Shown here piece after piece: positions 8,855 through 17,361 of a DNA stretch of 64,000 bases. Numbering within the stretch: the stretch's first letter is position 1; each line of letters begins with the position of its first letter. This DNA is from Syntrophaceae bacterium. GTDB lineage: Bacteria > Desulfobacterota > Syntrophia > Syntrophales > PHBD01. The translations under genes were made by a program, and so were the position numbers. The notes under the pieces were generated by a model that worked only from the letters and a program-made list of their open reading frames with translations, was not told the DNA's origin and searched no databases. Location: assembly GCA_013177825.1 (NCBI GenBank), contig JABLXX010000011.1, positions 1 to 64,000 on the forward strand, given 5' to 3'.

Positions 8855-10356
8855 TTTGCACCTCCATTCAGTTGAAAGCCGTTCTCCGCCAGCGCGACGG
8901 CCCGGAACATCCCTCCCGCCTTGTGCAGCGTCTCCTCGTATTCGCTCCGGGGGTCCGAATCGGCGACGATACCCGCGCCCGCCTGGACCGACAGCATCCC
9001 GTTCTCCAGCATCATCGTCCGGATGGTGATCCCCAGGTCCATGTTGCCGGTGTAACTGATGTACCCGACGGCGCCGCCGTAGGGTCCCCGCGGGTATTTC
9101 TCCAGCTCGTCGATGATCTCCATGGCCCGGACTTTCGGCGCCCCCGTCAGCGTTCCCGCCGGGAAGGCCGCCCTGAGGACGTCGAAGGCGTCCCGCCCGT
9201 CGTCCAGCTGGGCCTGGATGTCGGAGACCAGGTGCATCACGTGGGAGTAACGCTCCACGGCCATCAGCTGGCTCACCTGGACGCTCCCTGTCCGGGCGAT
9301 CCGCCCCAGGTCGTTCCGTCCCAGGTCGACGAGCATCACATGCTCCGCCTTCTCCTTCGGGTCCTGGAGCAGTTCGTCCGCCAGGCGCCGGTCCTCCTGC
9401 TCTGTGGCGCCCCTTCTCCGCGTACCGGCGATGGGCTTCAGCTCGGCGATGCCCTCCTCCAGGCGGACCATGACCTCCGGGGAGGAGCCGATCAGGTGGA
9501 AGCCGTCGATCTTCAGGAAAAACAGATACGGAGACGGGTTGACGTACCGCAGGGCCCGGTAGAGGTTGACGGGATCGACGGAGCAGGGCCGCTCGAAGCG
9601 CTGGGAGAGGACGACCTGGATGATGTCGCCGGCGACGATGTACTCCTTCGCCCGGACCACCATCTCCCGGAATTCCTCCTCCGTGACGGTCCCTTCAAAC
9701 GATCCGCCTTCGCCCGCCCGTTCTTGAGGCGGAACGATGGGGGCCGGAGCGGCCTTGAGGCGGGCGATGAGGTCTTCGATCTTCCCGGCCGCCTCGTCGT
9801 AAGCCTGCCGGAAATCGGCGGCTCCGTCCGTCCGGGCGCAGGACACAACCTTGAGAGTATGGCGCACGTTGTCGAAGACGAGCAGGGTGTCCGTCAGCAG
9901 GAAGACCGCGTCGTCCGTCTCGCCGACCCGACCGGAACGGCGGTCCAGTTTCTTCTCGAAGAAGCGGATCATCCCGTAGCCCAGGAATCCGACGGCCCCG
10001 CCGAAGAAGCGGGGGAGCTCCGGGAGACTGACCGGCCGGTATCGCCCCAGGATTTCTTTCAAGACACGCAGGGGATCCCCGTCATGCTCCAGAACGCGGC
10101 TGACTCCATTCTCCTCGATGTGAACCTCCCGCCCCCGGACCCGGAAGACCAGGCGGGGCGACGAGCCCAGGAAGGTGTACCGTCCCCATTTCTCCGACCC
10201 CTCGACGCTCTCCAGGAGAAACACGTTCCGTTCTCCCCGCAGCTTGAGCAGGGCCGTGACGGGCGTCTCCGTGTCCGCCAGGAGTTCGCGGTACACGGGA
10301 ATCAGGTTGCCTTCCCGGGCCAGGGTCCGGAACGTGTCGAAATCGGGAAAAATCAT
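8851..10356 (-). CDS. trpE: Anthranilate synthase component I
   Basis: Converts chorismate and ammonia to anthranilate; the committed Trp step. 501 residues with the chorismate-binding block: [54 protein letters not shown], and [20 protein letters not shown] near the end. The N-terminal part holds [18 protein letters not shown], matching the L(L)ES element of Trp feedback binding, so allosteric inhibition by Trp is likely. The start is ATG 10356 (MIFPDFDTF), preceded by GAGAGG; frame upstream of this runs through the attenuator and is not coding. First structural gene of the trp operon. Confidence 0.97.
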   Translation of the reverse strand: MIFPDFDTFRTLAREGNLIPVYRELLADTETPVTALLKLRGERNVFLLESVEGSEKWGRYTFLGSSPRLVFRVRGREVHIEENGVSRVLEHDGDPLRVLKEILGRYRPVSLPELPRFFGGAVGFLGYGMIRFFEKKLDRRSGRVGETDDAVFLLTDTLLVFDNVRHTLKVVSCARTDGAADFRQAYDEAAGKIEDLIARLKAAPAPIVPPQERAGEGGSFEGTVTEEEFREMVVRAKEYIVAGDIIQVVLSQRFERPCSVDPVNLYRALRYVNPSPYLFFLKIDGFHLIGSSPEVMVRLEEGIAELKPIAGTRRRGATEQEDRRLADELLQDPKEKAEHVMLVDLGRNDLGRIARTGSVQVSQLMAVERYSHVMHLVSDIQAQLDDGRDAFDVLRAAFPAGTLTGAPKVRAMEIIDELEKYPRGPYGGAVGYISYTGNMDLGITIRTMMLENGMLSVQAGAGIVADSDPRSEYEETLHKAGGMFRAVALAENGFQLNGGAK

Positions 10357-10377
10357 GTCGTCGTATCCTCTCTGTCG

Positions 10378-10408
10378 AAAAATAAAAAAGGCCGCTTTGC
10401 GGGCGGCC
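10378..10408 (-). terminator. Second trp-leader terminator
   Basis: On the minus strand GGCCGC (10408-10403) pairs with GCGGCC (10395-10390), loop of seven, followed by TTTTTTATTTTT. It ends about 22 bases before the trpE start, so it can only act as a conditional stop within the leader. Confidence 0.8.
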
Positions 10409-10426
10409 TTTTCGTTCCATGCAGGA

Positions 10427-10467
10427 CAAAACAAAAAAGCCGCGGGATCCCGAGGGGACCCCGCGGC
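10427..10467 (-). terminator. First trp-leader terminator (attenuator)
   Basis: Minus-strand GCCGCGGG (10467-10460) pairs with CCCGCGGC (10446-10439), followed by TTTTTTGTTTTG. It starts 23 bases after the leader-peptide stop. Its loop contains CCCCTC (10457-10452), complementary to GAGGGG in the leader (10510-10505), a candidate competing pairing. Confidence 0.85.
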
Positions 10468-10489
10468 TTTTGCATGCTATGTCAGTACA

Positions 10490-10567
10490 TCAGCTGCGGA
10501 CGGACCCCTCTCCTGTGGTCCACCACCACCAGCGATTCAAAGTTGTCATGACACGCGAACGGTTCAT
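10490..10567 (-). CDS. trpL: trp operon leader peptide with four consecutive Trp codons
   Basis: A 25-codon reading frame starting ATG 10567 and ending TGA 10490. Codons 13-16 are TGG TGG TGG TGG, preceded by LNR and followed by TTGEGSVRS. AGAGGA (minus strand, 10580-10575) sits seven bases before the ATG. A second in-frame ATG at 10549 would give 19 residues. It is followed by two intrinsic terminators and then trpE, the exact layout of ribosome-mediated attenuation: when charged tRNA-Trp is scarce the ribosome stalls at the Trp run and the terminator is prevented. Possible 1:2 pairing is GGACC (within Trp-Trp-Thr codons) with GGTCC (Gly-Ser codons). Confidence 0.92.
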   Translation of the reverse strand: MNRSRVMTTLNRWWWWTTGEGSVRS

Positions 10568-10590
10568 GCTCGTTTCCTCTTTTCCAGTCC

Positions 10591-10619
10591 CTCTAACAGG
10601 CCTCCCCCGGCGCCGTCAA
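10591..10619 (-). promoter_or_regulatory. Candidate trp operon promoter
   Basis: Minus-strand TTGACG (10619-10614), 17 bases, then TTAGAG (10596-10591). The -35 is near consensus, the -10 weak. The implied start near 10584 places the leader Shine-Dalgarno immediately after it, which suits an attenuated leader transcript. Confidence 0.45.
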
Positions 10620-10649
10620 CCTTTTTTTGCCCTCTTCCCTGTCCAGAAG

Positions 10650-11130
10650 CAGAAACGGATTTCAAATCCGTACCTCTCCCTCTTCCTTTTCCTTTCCTGG
10701 CAGGCTTCCGCTTACCCCTTGCATTGAGCGTATCGGCGCGGGGGCTACCACGGGGGCTTCCGCCGTCGCGGACGTTTTTTCCCGCGATCCCTCGTCGACG
10801 GTCCGTCAGGCTGGATGGATGGGAAAAAAGTCCTAATTGCTCCTCTGGAAACCCCCGGTCGCGCCCCCGCGAACGTCGGTCGGGGAGGGGGGATTCCCGG
10901 AGCGCGAATAGCGGCTTTTTCGGGGCACCCTGCCGTCGCAGCGAAGCGCCCGCAAAGTCATCTGTCTGAGCACCGTCCGGTGCAAGTTATGACTTTGCAG
11001 CGGAGCGAGACGTTGCAGGGTCGAAAAAACGCTTCTGAGCGCGAGGGAAGCCCTTCTCCCGCGAGTTGGGTGCCAGACCGCGGATATTGATAAAATAGAA
11101 AAGAGAAAGGAGACGGATTTGAAATCCGCC
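10650..11130. repeat. Palindromic repeat element between tyrA and the trp leader
   Basis: Two copies of a palindrome lie in opposite orientation at the ends: ACGGATTT-C-AAATCCGT (10655-10671) and CGGATTT-G-AAATCCG (11115-11129), each trailed on its own strand by a polypyrimidine tract rich in CTCTTCC/TTTC. Between them a strong hairpin, GCAAAGTCAT (10952-10961) with ATGACTTTGC (10989-10998) and inner GCACCG/CGGTGC, is the centre of a longer imperfect inverted repeat. No convincing gene is seen in the spacer. The copy next to tyrA could double as its terminator. Confidence 0.55.
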
Positions 11131-11133
11131 ATC

Positions 11134-11895
11134 CTACACTCCGCGGCGGAGCCATTCTTCGAGCCCCTCCGCGTCCTCCTCCTCGACAAACCGCTTCAAC
11201 TGCGCCACCGCTTTCTCGTACGCTGCGATGACCGCTCGGGCGGACGGGTTCTTCGTCACAAGCTCGGCATAAAGCCGCGGGGAGGGACCGAAGACCTTCT
11301 CCAGCATGTCCCGCTTTGTCCGGAAGGCCGGCGTCGACATCCGCTCCAGCATCTCCGGGTCTTCCCCCAGGGTCTCCATGGCCAGTCCCATAGCCATCGT
11401 GTTCAGGTGGGTAAGCCCCTGGACGACGGCCATGACCCGGTCGTGCCTCTCCGGCGTGGTCTCGACGACCCGCGCCCCGCTCTGCTCCAGGATCTCCCGG
11501 AGCCATGCCTTCCCGGATTCACCGCGGCCGGGACAGATCACGACGTTCTGTCCCTTGAGGTCCGCCGCATCGGGTCCGAAGAGGGGATGGCATCCGACGA
11601 CTTTCGCCGCCGTGGCCGCCAGCATCTCCCGAACAGGCTCCTCCTTGAGGGATGTAAGGTCCATCAGGAGAGCCCCCGGTTTCAGGTGCGGACCGACCCG
11701 GCGGATCACCTCCGTCGTCACGGCCATGGGTACCGCCACGACGACAACCGGACATACGGCTGCCAGCTCCGGAAGGGGCGTTCCCGAATCCCGCTCGGAG
11801 ATGTGGACGGCATATCCCTGGCCGGCAAAGAAACGGGCGAACCAGCGGCCCATCCCGCCCCCGCCTCCGACAATGCCCACCGCACCCTTCCTCAT
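11134..11895 (-). CDS. tyrA: Prephenate dehydrogenase
   Basis: Oxidative decarboxylation of prephenate to 4-hydroxyphenylpyruvate, the Tyr branch. 253 residues. The N-terminal Rossmann loop is [18 protein letters not shown]; the substrate region includes [15 protein letters not shown], with the His/Pro pattern of TyrA, and a helical C-terminal dimerisation domain ([14 protein letters not shown]). No chorismate mutase domain is fused; that activity comes from the PheA N-terminus in the same operon. ATG 11895 overlaps the aroC stop as ATGA. Last gene of the aro operon. Confidence 0.95.
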   Translation of the reverse strand: MRKGAVGIVGGGGGMGRWFARFFAGQGYAVHISERDSGTPLPELAAVCPVVVVAVPMAVTTEVIRRVGPHLKPGALLMDLTSLKEEPVREMLAATAAKVVGCHPLFGPDAADLKGQNVVICPGRGESGKAWLREILEQSGARVVETTPERHDRVMAVVQGLTHLNTMAMGLAMETLGEDPEMLERMSTPAFRTKRDMLEKVFGPSPRLYAELVTKNPSARAVIAAYEKAVAQLKRFVEEEDAEGLEEWLRRGV

Positions 11896-12947
11896 CGCCC
11901 GACAGCCCTCTGTCTCAGGAGGTGGTCCGCCAGGACGATGGAGACCATGGCCTCGCAGACCGGCAGGATCCTCGGGATGACGCACACATCATGCCTTCCG
12001 CGGACGGCCAGTACAACCGGTTTCCCGAAGACGTCTACGGTTTGCTGCTCCCTGCCGATGGAAGGGATCGGCTTGCAGGCCGCCCGGAGCACGATGTCCT
12101 GCCCGGTCGAGATGCCCGCGAGGATCCCGCCGGCCCGGTTCGAACCGAACCCGTCCGGTCCCAGGGTATCGTTGCTCTGCGATCCCTTCATCCGGGCCGC
12201 CTCGAACCCGGCGCCGATCTCGACGCCCTTGACGGTCCCGATGCTCATGAGGGCCTTGGCCAGGTCGGCGTCGAGCTTGTCGAAGACGGGTTCGCCGAGA
12301 CCGGGCGGACACCCCTGGACGATAATCTCCACGACGCCTCCCAGCGAATCCCCGCCTTCTCTTGCCTCTTCCAACCGGGAGGCCATCTGTTCGGCCGCCT
12401 TCGGATCGGGACACCGGAGGTCGTTCCGGTCCATTTCTCCGGGCCGGATGTCCGTTGCGGCGATTCCTCCGAGCTCCCTCGTGAAGGCAAACACGCGGAT
12501 TCCTGCTGGTGCCAGTACCTTTGCGGCCACGGCTCCGGCGGCGACCCGGGCGGCCGTTTCCCGGCCGGAGGCACGCCCGCCTCCCCGATGATCCCGGATG
12601 CCGTATTTCTGCATGTACGCAAAGTCGCCGTGCCCGGGCCGGAAGACGTCCCGGAGATCTTCGTAGTCGTGTGACGCGGCGTCCCGGTTCCGGATCAGGA
12701 GGGCGATCGGGGTGCCCGTGGTCTTTCCCTCGAAAACGCCGGAGAGAATCTCCACCTGATCGTCCTCCCGGCGGGGTGAAGCCGATGGCGCCCGGCCCGG
12801 CCTGCGCCGGTTCAGCCATTCCTGGACGTCATGCTCGTCGAGGGCAAGGCCCGGCGGGCACCCGTCCACGACGGCCCCGAGGGCGGGACCGTGGGATTCC
12901 CCCCAGGTTGTGACACGGAATGCGACTCCGAAGGTATTTGCGGCCAT
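11892..12947 (-). CDS. aroC: Chorismate synthase
   Basis: Reduced-FMN-dependent elimination that turns EPSP into chorismate. 351 residues with the family signatures [18 protein letters not shown] near the N-terminus, [14 protein letters not shown], and [20 protein letters not shown]. The start ATG 12947 (MAANTFG) follows AAGGGG; the upstream in-frame codons belong to the aroK end region. Ten bases separate it from aroK, and its stop overlaps tyrA. Product feeds trpE, pheA/tyrA and, presumably, folate. Confidence 0.97.
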   Translation of the reverse strand: MAANTFGVAFRVTTWGESHGPALGAVVDGCPPGLALDEHDVQEWLNRRRPGRAPSASPRREDDQVEILSGVFEGKTTGTPIALLIRNRDAASHDYEDLRDVFRPGHGDFAYMQKYGIRDHRGGGRASGRETAARVAAGAVAAKVLAPAGIRVFAFTRELGGIAATDIRPGEMDRNDLRCPDPKAAEQMASRLEEAREGGDSLGGVVEIIVQGCPPGLGEPVFDKLDADLAKALMSIGTVKGVEIGAGFEAARMKGSQSNDTLGPDGFGSNRAGGILAGISTGQDIVLRAACKPIPSIGREQQTVDVFGKPVVLAVRGRHDVCVIPRILPVCEAMVSIVLADHLLRQRAVGR

Positions 12948-12957
12948 GTTTCCCCTT

Positions 12958-13509
12958 TTAACCTCCCGATTGCGGGCAGGCTTCCCGAATGGAAAGCCGC
13001 CGCCCAGCGTATTCTGCAATCATTTCAGCCACCTCGGCGGCGGAGCGTTGGGACGTGTCGATAGCCAGGTCCGCCACGAGGCGATAGACGGGAAGTCGTT
13101 CCCGGAGCAGCCGTTCCACTTCCTCCCGGCCGCTGCCCTCCGTCAACGGAGGCCGCTGCTCAACCGTCTTTCCGTCGGTAGCCAGCCGCTCCAGGATGAC
13201 GTCGGTTCCGGCAGTCAGCCAGACGAAAAATCCGTCCGCTTCAAGGGCTTCCACGTTCGCCCGGTCCAGAACGGCTCCGCCCCCCAGGGCGACGACGCTT
13301 CGCTCTTCCGGCAGTTCCGCGATGACCCGGCGCTCCAGGGTTCGAAACTCTTCCCAGCCTCCGTCGTCGACGATCTGCCGGACAGTCCGTCCCGCGCTCT
13401 CCTCGATCAGCCTATCCGTATCAAGAAAAGGCAGCCCCAGCCGCTCCGCCAGCAACCGGCCGACAATGCTCTTGCCGCAGCCGCGGTATCCCACGAGGAC
13501 GATCCTCAT
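12958..13509 (-). CDS. aroK: Shikimate kinase
   Basis: ATP-dependent phosphorylation of shikimate. 183 residues with P-loop GYRGCGKS at the N-terminus, the shikimate-binding [18 protein letters not shown], and ALGGGAV loops, and the LID arginine region QRPPL. ATG 13509 overlaps the aroA stop as ATGA; the frame open further upstream is an artefact inside aroA. Slightly longer at the C-terminus than typical enzymes. Confidence 0.95.
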   Translation of the reverse strand: MRIVLVGYRGCGKSIVGRLLAERLGLPFLDTDRLIEESAGRTVRQIVDDGGWEEFRTLERRVIAELPEERSVVALGGGAVLDRANVEALEADGFFVWLTAGTDVILERLATDGKTVEQRPPLTEGSGREEVERLLRERLPVYRLVADLAIDTSQRSAAEVAEMIAEYAGRRLSIREACPQSGG

Positions 13510-14771
13510 GCGTTCAGGCCCTCCATCAGCTCCCAGAAACGGGGAAATGATTTGGCGACGCACCGCTCGTTCCGGATCGCCATTCCCGGCACGGCCAGCC
13601 CCAGGACAGCGAAGCTCATGGCGATTCGGTGGTCGTTGTAGGTCTCGATCTCGGCGCCCCGGGGCCGTCCCCCTTCGATGACGAGGCCGTCGGGCCTCTC
13701 TTCGGCGGAGATGCCGGTCTTCCTCAACTCCGCCGCCAGGGCGGCCAGGCGGTTGCTTTCCTTCACCCGCAGGTGCGCGACCCCGGTAATCGCCGTGCGT
13801 CCGGGCCGCAGGGCCGCAAGCACAGCCAGGGTCGGAACCATGTCGGGCATGTCGGTGAGATCGAAAACCCGGTCCCCCACCGCCAGATCGCCGCCTGCGA
13901 CCTCCACTTCGTTTTCTCCGCGCCGGACCGTGCATCCCAGTTCCTCCAGGATGTCCAGGAGACCGATGTCGCCCTGCCGCGTATGCGGGTTGATGCGGCC
14001 GACGCGGACGGCTCCTCGGGTGACCGCCGCCGCCAGGAAAAAATAGGAGGCGCTGGACACGTCCCCCTCCACTTGATAGGTCCTTCCGGCATAGTGCTGC
14101 CCGTGGGGAACGACGAACGTGCGCCCGTCGTCCCGGCGGACCTCGACGCCGAACTGCCGCATCGCTTCCACCGTGACGTCCACATACGGGAGCGATGGGA
14201 CATGCCCTTCCAAGACCACGGTCACGTCCGCGGAAGCGTAGGGGGCGCTGATGAGGAGGGACGAAACGTACTGGCTGCTATCCAGATCCTTCAACACGAC
14301 CCGTCCGCCCGGCAGGCCGCGGCCCCGGACCGTGACGGGGGGACACCCCCGGTCCCCATCGGTTGCGATGTCGACGCCCAGCGCGACCAGGGCCTCCCGG
14401 AGCGGGCCGACGGGGCGCTCGCAAAGGCGGCGGTCCCCTGTCAGCGTGAAGGTCCCGTTCCCGAGGGCGACCACGGAGGTCAGGAGCCGCATGGCCGTTC
14501 CGTTGTTTCCCAGGAAAAGCGCACTCCCGGGGGGGGTAAGCATCCCCCCCGTGCCGGTGACAACCAGGTCCTCCCCTTCCCACCGGATCCCGGTTCCGAG
14601 GGAGCGAAGGGCCTGTACGAGGCGCACGGAGTCCTCCGCATCCAGGGCGTTCCGTAGAACGGACCGTCCCCCCGCCAGGGCGGCCATGATCAGGGCCCGC
14701 TGGGTATAGCTCTTCGATCCCGGAGCTGCGACGACGGCCCGGAGAGGGCCGGTGGGTTCAATGCGTTTCAT
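13506..14771 (-). CDS. aroA: EPSP synthase (3-phosphoshikimate 1-carboxyvinyltransferase)
   Basis: Adds enolpyruvyl from PEP to shikimate-3-phosphate. 421 residues, two-domain inside-out barrel. Motifs: APGSKSYTQRALIMAAL, LFLGNNGTAMRLLTS (the PEP-binding NxGTAxR), LCERPVGPLREAL, DSSQYVSSLLISAP, LRVKESNRLAALAAEL and YNDHRIAMS. The PEP loop reads NNGTAMR; class assignment for glyphosate sensitivity is not attempted. ATG 14771 is favoured by AAGGAG ten bases upstream; it overlaps aroE by 14 bases. Confidence 0.97.
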   Translation of the reverse strand: MKRIEPTGPLRAVVAAPGSKSYTQRALIMAALAGGRSVLRNALDAEDSVRLVQALRSLGTGIRWEGEDLVVTGTGGMLTPPGSALFLGNNGTAMRLLTSVVALGNGTFTLTGDRRLCERPVGPLREALVALGVDIATDGDRGCPPVTVRGRGLPGGRVVLKDLDSSQYVSSLLISAPYASADVTVVLEGHVPSLPYVDVTVEAMRQFGVEVRRDDGRTFVVPHGQHYAGRTYQVEGDVSSASYFFLAAAVTRGAVRVGRINPHTRQGDIGLLDILEELGCTVRRGENEVEVAGGDLAVGDRVFDLTDMPDMVPTLAVLAALRPGRTAITGVAHLRVKESNRLAALAAELRKTGISAEERPDGLVIEGGRPRGAEIETYNDHRIAMSFAVLGLAVPGMAIRNERCVAKSFPRFWELMEGLNA

Positions 14772-15576
14772 CGTTTTCAAGCTCCTTTTCCACGATCCGT
14801 CGCATGGTCTCCCGGGGCGGCTCCAGGCCCGTCCAGAGGCGGATCTGCTCCGCTCCCTGGTTCACGAACATGCCGACCCCCGACCGGACGGAGCATCCCA
14901 CAGCCTCCGCTTCCCGGAGCAGCCTGGTTCGGAGGGGCCGGTAGACCAGGTCCACCACGCGGGGAATCCGCGCGAGCAGGGCCGCGTCCACCGGCGTATT
15001 CTTCACGTCCGGCACCATCCCGACCGGGGTGGCGTTGATCAGGCACCCCGCTTCGATCCTGACCAGATCCCCCGGCGGACAGGAAACGCAGTCGAAGGCG
15101 GCGGCCAGGGCCTCGCGGCCGGCAGTCGACCGCCCGACCACGACGGGCCGTCCGCCTTCCAGAATGACGGCATAGACGGCGGCGCGGGCCGCCCCGCCGG
15201 TTCCCAGGACCGCGACGGTCTTCCCGCGGACGTCCATCCATTCGTGGAGATCGCGGGCCAGACCGGAACCGTCGGTGTTGTGCCCGATCCAGCGACCGTT
15301 GCGGCGACAGATCGTGTTGACCGCGCCGATCGCGAGGGCGTCGCCGGCCACCTCGTCGAGAAAGGGAATCACGGCCGTCTTGAAGGGGATCGTCACGGCG
15401 ATGCCCTTCACATCCGTTTCGAGGATTTCCCCCATGGCCGCTTCCAGGTCCGTCACGCAGAGGGTCTCGAAGCGGGCGTCGATCCCCAATTCCCGGTATG
15501 CCCCGTTGTGCATCTGCGGGGACAGGCTCTGGCGGACGGGGTTCCCGATCAGAACAAAACGATCAACGGTCCTCAT
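14758..15576 (-). CDS. aroE: Shikimate dehydrogenase
   Basis: NADPH-dependent reduction of 3-dehydroshikimate. 272 residues. Shikimate-binding NPVRQSLSPQMHN at the N-terminus, the catalytic Lys in TIPFKTAV, the Asp in IGHNTDGSG, and the NADP loop VLGTGGAARAAVY. GGGGAG lies six bases before ATG 15576, and the gene overlaps the end of aroD by 14 bases. Type I dehydroquinase and dehydrogenase are separate proteins, not the fused plant-type AroDE. Confidence 0.97.
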   Translation of the reverse strand: MRTVDRFVLIGNPVRQSLSPQMHNGAYRELGIDARFETLCVTDLEAAMGEILETDVKGIAVTIPFKTAVIPFLDEVAGDALAIGAVNTICRRNGRWIGHNTDGSGLARDLHEWMDVRGKTVAVLGTGGAARAAVYAVILEGGRPVVVGRSTAGREALAAAFDCVSCPPGDLVRIEAGCLINATPVGMVPDVKNTPVDAALLARIPRVVDLVYRPLRTRLLREAEAVGCSVRSGVGMFVNQGAEQIRLWTGLEPPRETMRRIVEKELENDETH

Positions 15577-16264
15577 CCGCAACTCCCCCTCCCAGCAGCC
15601 GGAGCAGCCGCCGCATCTCCCCGACGCTCAGCTGACCGGGCGCCGTCTCTTCGCCCTCTTCCAGGGAGGCATACGTCAGAAAGGAACCCAACTGCGGCGC
15701 CATGACCCTGCTGATCCGCCCCGCCTCACCCATGCAGAAGGCGATCATCCGCTGCCCGCATTCCCGTGCCCGAGGCAAAAGGTTGAGAATCCGGAGGTTG
15801 TCTTCCGGCCGGTTTGCCAGGGAAACCAGCTTGATCACCGGCGCGCCCTCGCCCATCAGGCCCTTCAGAAGGTCCGCCAGCACTTTCTCTCCGGGGGTTC
15901 CCGCCGGCAGGTGGCAGGACAGGATCACCTTAGCGGCATGGCCGTTCCCGGCAATGAAATCGATGAGATCATTCCGCAGGGACGGTTCGGTCCTCGCTTC
16001 CATGTCCACGTAGTCCGCTCCCAGGGCGGCGGCCTCCATCAAACGCGCGATCCGGCGGTCTTCCGGCCCATCGAAGCGCCCTCCTTCCTCCCGATGCCGG
16101 TTCGTGACAACGATCTTTCCCGCCTTCGCGGCCAAAAGCTTCGGCAGGTCCGGATCGGCCATGCCGTCGAGCCGCAGTTCCACGATTCCGGCCATGGCAT
16201 AGGCCCGCTTCATTTTTTTCAGAGCCGCCTCCGTCGAGGCGGCGTTCACGGGAATGCAGATCAC
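15563..16264 (-). CDS. aroD: 3-dehydroquinate dehydratase, type I
   Basis: Dehydrates 3-dehydroquinate through a Schiff base. 233 residues. The catalytic His is in ILSCHLPAG and the Schiff-base Lys in PVIKLVSLA; the N-terminal EL RLD pattern (GIVELRLDGM) and the TNRHREEGG arginine motif fit the type I family. It starts with GTG 16264, overlapping the pheA stop as GTGA. Shorter than E. coli AroD by about 20 residues. Confidence 0.95.
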   Translation of the reverse strand: MICIPVNAASTEAALKKMKRAYAMAGIVELRLDGMADPDLPKLLAAKAGKIVVTNRHREEGGRFDGPEDRRIARLMEAAALGADYVDMEARTEPSLRNDLIDFIAGNGHAAKVILSCHLPAGTPGEKVLADLLKGLMGEGAPVIKLVSLANRPEDNLRILNLLPRARECGQRMIAFCMGEAGRISRVMAPQLGSFLTYASLEEGEETAPGQLSVGEMRRLLRLLGGGVADEDR

Positions 16265-17361
16265 GGCTGTTCATCCCCCCGTGGATAGGACCCGAGAATC
16301 TTCAAAAAAGCGGTCCGTTTCGCCAGTTCTTCCAGGCACTTCTTCGGCTTGGCCTCCTCCCGGTGTCCGGCAAAATCGGCGAAGAATAGATATTCCCACA
16401 TCCGGTCGCGCGCCGGATAGGATTCGATCCGGGTCAGGTTCACCCCCTCCGCCGCAAAAGGCGCGAGGGCCTCGTGGAGCGCACCCGGCTGGTGGGCCGT
16501 TCCGAAGAGGATGGAGGTCTTGTCGCGGCCCGTCGGTGCGGCAGTGGCCTTTTCCGCTTTCCCCTCCGTTCCCAGAACCAGAAAGCGGGTCGTGTTCAGA
16601 GGGCTGTCCTCGATCCCCTCGGCCAGCAGGCGGAGTTCCACCGCGTCGGCGGCGAGGCGGCTCGCAATGGCGGCACCCGCCGGGTCTTCCAGAACCTTCC
16701 GCGCGGCCGTAGCCGTGCTTTCCGTCTCCACAAGCACCGCCCGGGGCAGGTTCCTCCGGAGCCAGCCCCGGCACTGGGCCAGGGCCTGGGGATGGGAGTA
16801 GACCCGCTCGATCCGGTCCGTCTCCTCCCCCCCGGAAACGAGGCAGTGGCGGATCCGCCCGTAGACCTCCGCCCGGATCGTGAGGGGCGTGGCCAGCAGG
16901 CCGTCCAGGGTCGACTTGACGGACCCTTCGGCGGAATTCTCGACCGGAACGATTCCCCAGTCCGCCGCTCCCCGCTCCACCACGTCGAAGACGGCGGCGA
17001 TCGTTGCCTGGGGCCGGAGCAGGGCACCCTGCCCGAAGTGCCGAAGGGCCGCCTGGTGGCTGAAGGAGGTCTCCGGTCCGAGGAAGGCCACGGCGACGGG
17101 AGCCTGCAGGGCCCGGGAGGCCGAAAGGATCTCCCGGTAGATCGCCCGGATGGCCTCGTCCGGCAGAGGGCCCTCGTTCATCTCCTCGAGGTAGCGGTAT
17201 ACCTGGCTTTCCTGAGCCGGGTCGTAGATCTCCCATCCTTCGAGACGCTTGAGACGGCCGATCTCCACGGCCAGGGACGCCCGCTCGTTCAGGAGGCGGA
17301 CCATGGCGGCGTCCTTCTCCTTCACCAGGGTGCGCAGGGTCTGCAGGCTGCTCTTGCTCAT
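16261..17361 (-). CDS. pheA: Bifunctional chorismate mutase / prephenate dehydratase (P-protein)
   Basis: Converts chorismate to prephenate and then to phenylpyruvate. Residues 1-90 form an AroQ-type helical mutase (LRTLVKEKDAAMVRLLNERASLAVEIG, IYREILSASRALQ). The dehydratase domain follows with FLGPETSFSHQAA, VPVENSAEGSV and the catalytic NTTRFLVLG. The C-terminal ACT domain keeps GALHEALAPFAAEGVNLTRIES, the Phe-binding GAL and ESR-like motifs (here ESYPA), so feedback by Phe is likely. ATG overlaps the aroB stop. The mutase also supplies TyrA. Confidence 0.97.
   Translation of the reverse strand: MSKSSLQTLRTLVKEKDAAMVRLLNERASLAVEIGRLKRLEGWEIYDPAQESQVYRYLEEMNEGPLPDEAIRAIYREILSASRALQAPVAVAFLGPETSFSHQAALRHFGQGALLRPQATIAAVFDVVERGAADWGIVPVENSAEGSVKSTLDGLLATPLTIRAEVYGRIRHCLVSGGEETDRIERVYSHPQALAQCRGWLRRNLPRAVLVETESTATAARKVLEDPAGAAIASRLAADAVELRLLAEGIEDSPLNTTRFLVLGTEGKAEKATAAPTGRDKTSILFGTAHQPGALHEALAPFAAEGVNLTRIESYPARDRMWEYLFFADFAGHREEAKPKKCLEELAKRTAFLKILGSYPRGDEQP

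Noticed and set aside
8872-10551. 559-residue plus-strand frame opposite trpE and the trp leader
   Set aside because: Antisense shadow caused by high GC; no ribosome site or motif, and trpE motifs on the other strand are complete.
10833-11189. 118-residue minus frame (ADFKSVSFLF...) in the tyrA-trp spacer
   Set aside because: Covers the palindromic repeat element and overlaps the end of tyrA; a typical spurious peptide of such repeats.
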